Assembly (NCBI RefSeq): GCF_015163715.1
Contig: NZ_JADDUM010000037.1
Location: 34,091 to 98,090 of the forward strand
Origin: Pseudomonas cyclaminis
GTDB taxonomy: Bacteria; Pseudomonadota; Gammaproteobacteria; Pseudomonadales; Pseudomonadaceae
Direction: 5' to 3'
DNA length: 64,000 nucleotides
Shown here: positions 61,667-64,000 of the stretch, one piece after another
Layout: each line of letters opens with the position of its first letter
Position numbering within the stretch: position 1 is the first letter of the stretch
Translations under genes and position numbers: made by a program
The notes under the pieces: generated by a model
Databases searched by the model: none
Told to the model about the DNA's origin: nothing
Seen by the model: only the letters and a program-made list of their open reading frames with translations

Positions 61667-62434
61667 ATGAAGAGTCAAGATATTTTGCTTCTGTTCAAGA
61701 TGGCCAGTCTGCACGCCCAAGAAGAAAATCTTTATGGGGTGATGGAATCTGAGTCGAATTCGAACACGGTTGAGGGTTTGTTAAAGCCGCAGCAGATACA
61801 TCGAATGACGGCAGGGGGGCGAGTGGGGCAGCCGCTAGTCACCTACCCCGCTGATGGTGAAGAAACTGTATTCCACCGCCAGGAGTTCGACTCGCCCTTG
61901 GGCGACGAGGATGGGTGGGAAGGTTGGTTGGACCCCGTACCTTCTCCGCCGCTGGCGAGCTGGAGTGAAGGCTACTCGTTGCGTGCGCTGTCCGCGTCTC
62001 TTGGGCTAAGCAAAAGCGAGGTTTCAAACTCCATAGCTAGGTGTCGCGAGTCTGGAATGCTCACCAATGATTACGACACCGGGCTTCCGAAAGTTAATCG
62101 GCGAGAGCTGCTGAAAATCACCGAGCACGCTCTGAAATACTTTTTCCCGGTGAAGCCGGGCGCAATGGTTCGCGGTATTCCAACGGGCTTCGCAGCGCCA
62201 GCGCTCTCCAAAAGCATCAAGAGCGCTGGCGGGCTGATTCCGGTTTGGCCTGATGCCCTCGGAACTGAGCGTGGTCAGGCGATAGAGCCGCTCTACAAGA
62301 CGGTGCCGGAAGCGGTAAAGAAGGACAGAACTCTTTATCATTATCTTGCGCTTGCTGATGCGATCCGTCTTGGCGGCCCGCGAGAGTGTGGTGTGGCAGT
62401 TAACATTCTAAAGGCAGGGATGGGTCTGAAATAA
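61667..62434 (+). CDS. HTH protein paired with nucleotidyltransferase
   Basis: A 255-residue protein. The N-terminus (MKSQDILLLFKMASLHAQEE) and the later SYSLRALSASLGLSKSEVSN with SIARCRESGMLTND form a winged-helix domain, split by an insert of about 75 residues (rich in Gly, Pro, Asp). The C-terminal part (EHALKYFFPVKPGAMVRGIP, GGLIPVWPDALGTERGQAIE, EPLYKTVPEAVKKDRTLYHY) is the conserved portion of a family that I have seen next to nucleotidyltransferase genes. ATG 61667 is chosen over 61613 because it leaves the inverted repeat in the leader. It lies one base before the nucleotidyltransferase gene. Possibly antitoxin and repressor. Confidence 0.78.
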   Translation: MKSQDILLLFKMASLHAQEENLYGVMESESNSNTVEGLLKPQQIHRMTAGGRVGQPLVTYPADGEETVFHRQEFDSPLGDEDGWEGWLDPVPSPPLASWSEGYSLRALSASLGLSKSEVSNSIARCRESGMLTNDYDTGLPKVNRRELLKITEHALKYFFPVKPGAMVRGIPTGFAAPALSKSIKSAGGLIPVWPDALGTERGQAIEPLYKTVPEAVKKDRTLYHYLALADAIRLGGPRECGVAVNILKAGMGLK

Positions 62435-62435
62435 C

Positions 62436-63134
62436 ATGTCATCAAACGCTGATCACAACTATGAGCTCATAGAATTTGTTGCAGACGGCTTGGGGGAGGC
62501 TTTTCTCGCTGAGGTTGCCTTTGTCGGTGGTTGCACCACGGCCATGCTGGTGACTGATGCTGCTGTGCTGGACGACATTCGTTTCACCGATGATGTTGAC
62601 CTGGTGATCGAGCTAGCAGGCATTAGCGCTTGGCAACACCTCACAGAACGCCTGGCGGCTAAGAACTTCAAGATCACAGGTGAAGATGAGGTCAACTGTC
62701 GTTTCCGCTTCAACGACGTCGTCGTCGACGTGATGCCTTCTGACCCCGCTGTTCTCGGATATGCCAACCGTTGGTTCGTGGAGGGGCTGGCGAGGGCTGA
62801 TAAATTTACGTTGCCCAGCGGTATCGTAATCCAGATATTTAAACCGACCTACTTTCTTGCGACGAAACTAGAGGCCTTTAGCGGCCGCGGTGAGGGCGAC
62901 CCCTACCACAAGGACGTCGAAGACATCATCATCTTGATTGATGGTCGTACAGAGCTTTTGGAGGAAGTTCGTCAAGCAGAGTCTGAGCTCAAGGAATTCA
63001 TCACTGCTGGAATTCGAGACCTCACGGCGCTCAGTGGTATCGACTACGTGATTGAAAGTTCGGGCTCGGTGCAGGCTAATCCGGGTAGAGGCCGAATCAT
63101 CCACATGCGCATGAAGGACCTGGGCAACGCATGA
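62436..63134 (+). CDS. AbiEii/AbiGii-type nucleotidyltransferase
   Basis: A 232-residue protein of the DNA polymerase beta-like nucleotidyltransferase fold. The Gly-rich loop is FVGGCTTAMLV; the metal-binding pair is FTDDVDLVIE (DxD) and a third acidic residue lies in VVVDVMPSD. A substrate-binding portion follows (FKPTYFLATKLEAFSGRGEG; KDVEDIIILIDG). AbiEii/MenT toxins of this fold modify tRNA or other targets. It starts one base after the HTH gene and overlaps the PP2C gene by four bases (ATGA). The role is inferred from fold and context. Confidence 0.85.
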   Translation: MSSNADHNYELIEFVADGLGEAFLAEVAFVGGCTTAMLVTDAAVLDDIRFTDDVDLVIELAGISAWQHLTERLAAKNFKITGEDEVNCRFRFNDVVVDVMPSDPAVLGYANRWFVEGLARADKFTLPSGIVIQIFKPTYFLATKLEAFSGRGEGDPYHKDVEDIIILIDGRTELLEEVRQAESELKEFITAGIRDLTALSGIDYVIESSGSVQANPGRGRIIHMRMKDLGNA

Positions 63135-63802
63135 GATACGACACCAGATCAGTAATAGGAAGTACCAGGAAAGCCAATCATGACCGTGCTGGAGCTCTCT
63201 GCGATGGCGAAAGAGGGCTGTTCGTTATCACGGACGGTACGTCGAAGACCGGCAGTGGCCAACTGGCTGAACACTTCGTAAAAGGTGTTTTAGCGGCCTA
63301 CCAGAAACACTTAGATCAGGGGGGCGATATTACTGAGCATGGTGCAGTGGAGCAGGTACTTTGTTCAGTGCTGAACGAGCTTCACCCCACTTTGTTTGCG
63401 GACCAGACAGGGACGACGTGTTACCTGGTCGGTGTCGTTGCTCATGGGAAGCTCACGCTTGCGTATGAGGGTGACTGTTCGTGTGGAGTGGTGACACCGG
63501 CAGGCACGATCGAGTGGATTACGCCGCCCCACTGCAAGGCCAATTGGAGGCGCGACCGCTCACACCGTGAGCTGGCGCAAGATCCGGCTCGAAACTGGAT
63601 AACCCGATGCTTGAAGGCTAATCGTGCCCCGGACCCTGACTTTGTTTTTCATCAATTGGCCGTCGGTGAACGACTGGTGTTCGTAACCGATGGCTTCTGG
63701 GCGGAGTTAACGGAATCGCAGCAAAGCAGCTTGCTGGTAGCACCAGATAGCGACTTTATTGCTGTTGAAGATGACGTTACGTGGATTGACGTTCAGCTCT
63801 AA
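63131..63802 (+). CDS. PP2C-type Ser/Thr phosphatase
   Basis: A 223-residue PP2C-family phosphatase. Metal-binding motifs are in the family order: RKANHDRAGALC (usual R..N.D), LFVITDGTSKTGSG (DG), TLAYEGDCSCGVV (GD), and VFVTDGFWAEL (DG). It is soluble. Its ATG overlaps the nucleotidyltransferase stop, so the two are made together. It may dephosphorylate the nucleotidyltransferase or its target; this is inference. Confidence 0.85.
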   Translation: MRYDTRSVIGSTRKANHDRAGALCDGERGLFVITDGTSKTGSGQLAEHFVKGVLAAYQKHLDQGGDITEHGAVEQVLCSVLNELHPTLFADQTGTTCYLVGVVAHGKLTLAYEGDCSCGVVTPAGTIEWITPPHCKANWRRDRSHRELAQDPARNWITRCLKANRAPDPDFVFHQLAVGERLVFVTDGFWAELTESQQSSLLVAPDSDFIAVEDDVTWIDVQL

Positions 63803-63901
63803 CCCTAGAGGCGCAGAAAACAGACATGAACGTTCTCTCAACGGGCAGGCTACTGCTAGCAATTTTATCTCTGCACAGTCCCGAAAGGTAAGGCAAGAGC
63901 A

Positions 63902-64000
63902 TTGAAGAAGTCGCACATAGATAAATTGAGCTTGGCGATTGCAGTCTGTGCGTTGGGACTTTCGCTATGGCAGGGGTATCGTATGCGTCCGGCCAACACA
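63902..64000 (+). CDS. partial membrane protein, cut by window end
   Basis: An open frame from TTG 63902 (decoded KKSHIDKLSLAIAVCALGLS and then LWQGYRMRPANT) to the end of the window. It has one membrane segment preceded by basic residues, with AAGG upstream. It could be a small membrane-anchored partner of the PP2C operon, but only 33 codons are visible. The 99 bases before it hold only a 21-codon frame (ATG 63826). Confidence 0.35.
   Translation, partial: MKKSHIDKLSLAIAVCALGLSLWQGYRMRPANT

Larger units (their letters stand above)
52229..64000. mobile_element. genomic island (defence island), left end; continues past the window
   Basis: The left border is the truncated tRNA. Right of it, base composition and gene content change: the first gene is far more AT-rich than any core gene here, the next genes are intermediate, and none belong to the fluorescens-group core. 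The cargo is a set of defence-type modules (STAND protein, Gabija pair, XRE/ImmA pair, HTH-nucleotidyltransferase-PP2C operon). No integrase, transposase or conjugation gene is in the window; they are expected near the unseen end. Confidence 0.8.

Overview
The window looks like chromosome of a Pseudomonas of the fluorescens group. The evidence is the gene order (bioBFHCD followed by a flagellar-rod-like small gene and three acyl-CoA dehydrogenases; pqqFABCDE followed by davAB), the G+C-rich codon use, and many copies of the short palindromic REP element with core GGGGGCAAGCCCCC typical of that group. No ribosomal RNA, intact tRNA or CRISPR array is seen.

Layout. 1-7.2 kb: an ECF sigma/anti-sigma pair, a DUF2780 protein, a broken acyltransferase, a retropepsin-like Zn_protease-family protein and creBCD. 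7.3-13.5 kb: a glutathione transferase, then a cell-surface-signalling iron cluster (fecI-like sigma, fecR-like regulator, TonB receptor with signalling domain, PepSY inner-membrane protein, small membrane protein). 13.6-25 kb: DnaQ-type exonuclease, cNMP/CBS/DUF294 protein, orphan receiver, malate synthase G, a GcvR-like ACT protein, RarD, SrkA kinase, PhoX phosphatase and a ModE-like regulator. 25-30.4 kb: comF diverging from the complete biotin cluster bioBFHCD, with a BirA-type operator. 30.4-38 kb: three tandem acyl-CoA dehydrogenases and a diguanylate cyclase, with a PsrA-type operator before the first. 38-41.8 kb: LysR and aminotransferase, a HigBA-type toxin-antitoxin pair, a Pmp3/YqaE peptide. 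41.8-52.2 kb: pqqE-D-C-B-A and pqqF, davA/davB lysine catabolism, an Lrp regulator, a LysR regulator and a VOC protein.

At 52.23 kb the core chromosome stops in the 3' half of a CAU-anticodon tRNA (tRNA-Ile2-like), and everything to the right is a genomic island that runs off the window. It is a defence island: a large HEPN-STAND-TPR-cold-shock-domain protein in AT-rich DNA, a Gabija-type pair (OLD nuclease GajA plus UvrD-like helicase GajB), an unknown protein coupled to an XRE/ImmA regulator-protease, and a tight operon of an HTH protein, an AbiEii-type nucleotidyltransferase and a PP2C phosphatase. The HEPN-STAND-CSD protein and the HTH-nucleotidyltransferase-PP2C operon are the best candidates for undescribed systems.

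An unexpected global feature is that six conserved genes (plsC-like, PepSY, srkA, phoX, pqqB, pqqF) each carry one single-base deletion. All six lie on the minus strand, and each can be repaired by restoring one C to a CC pair on the plus strand. This points to a systematic consensus error more than to six real pseudogenes.
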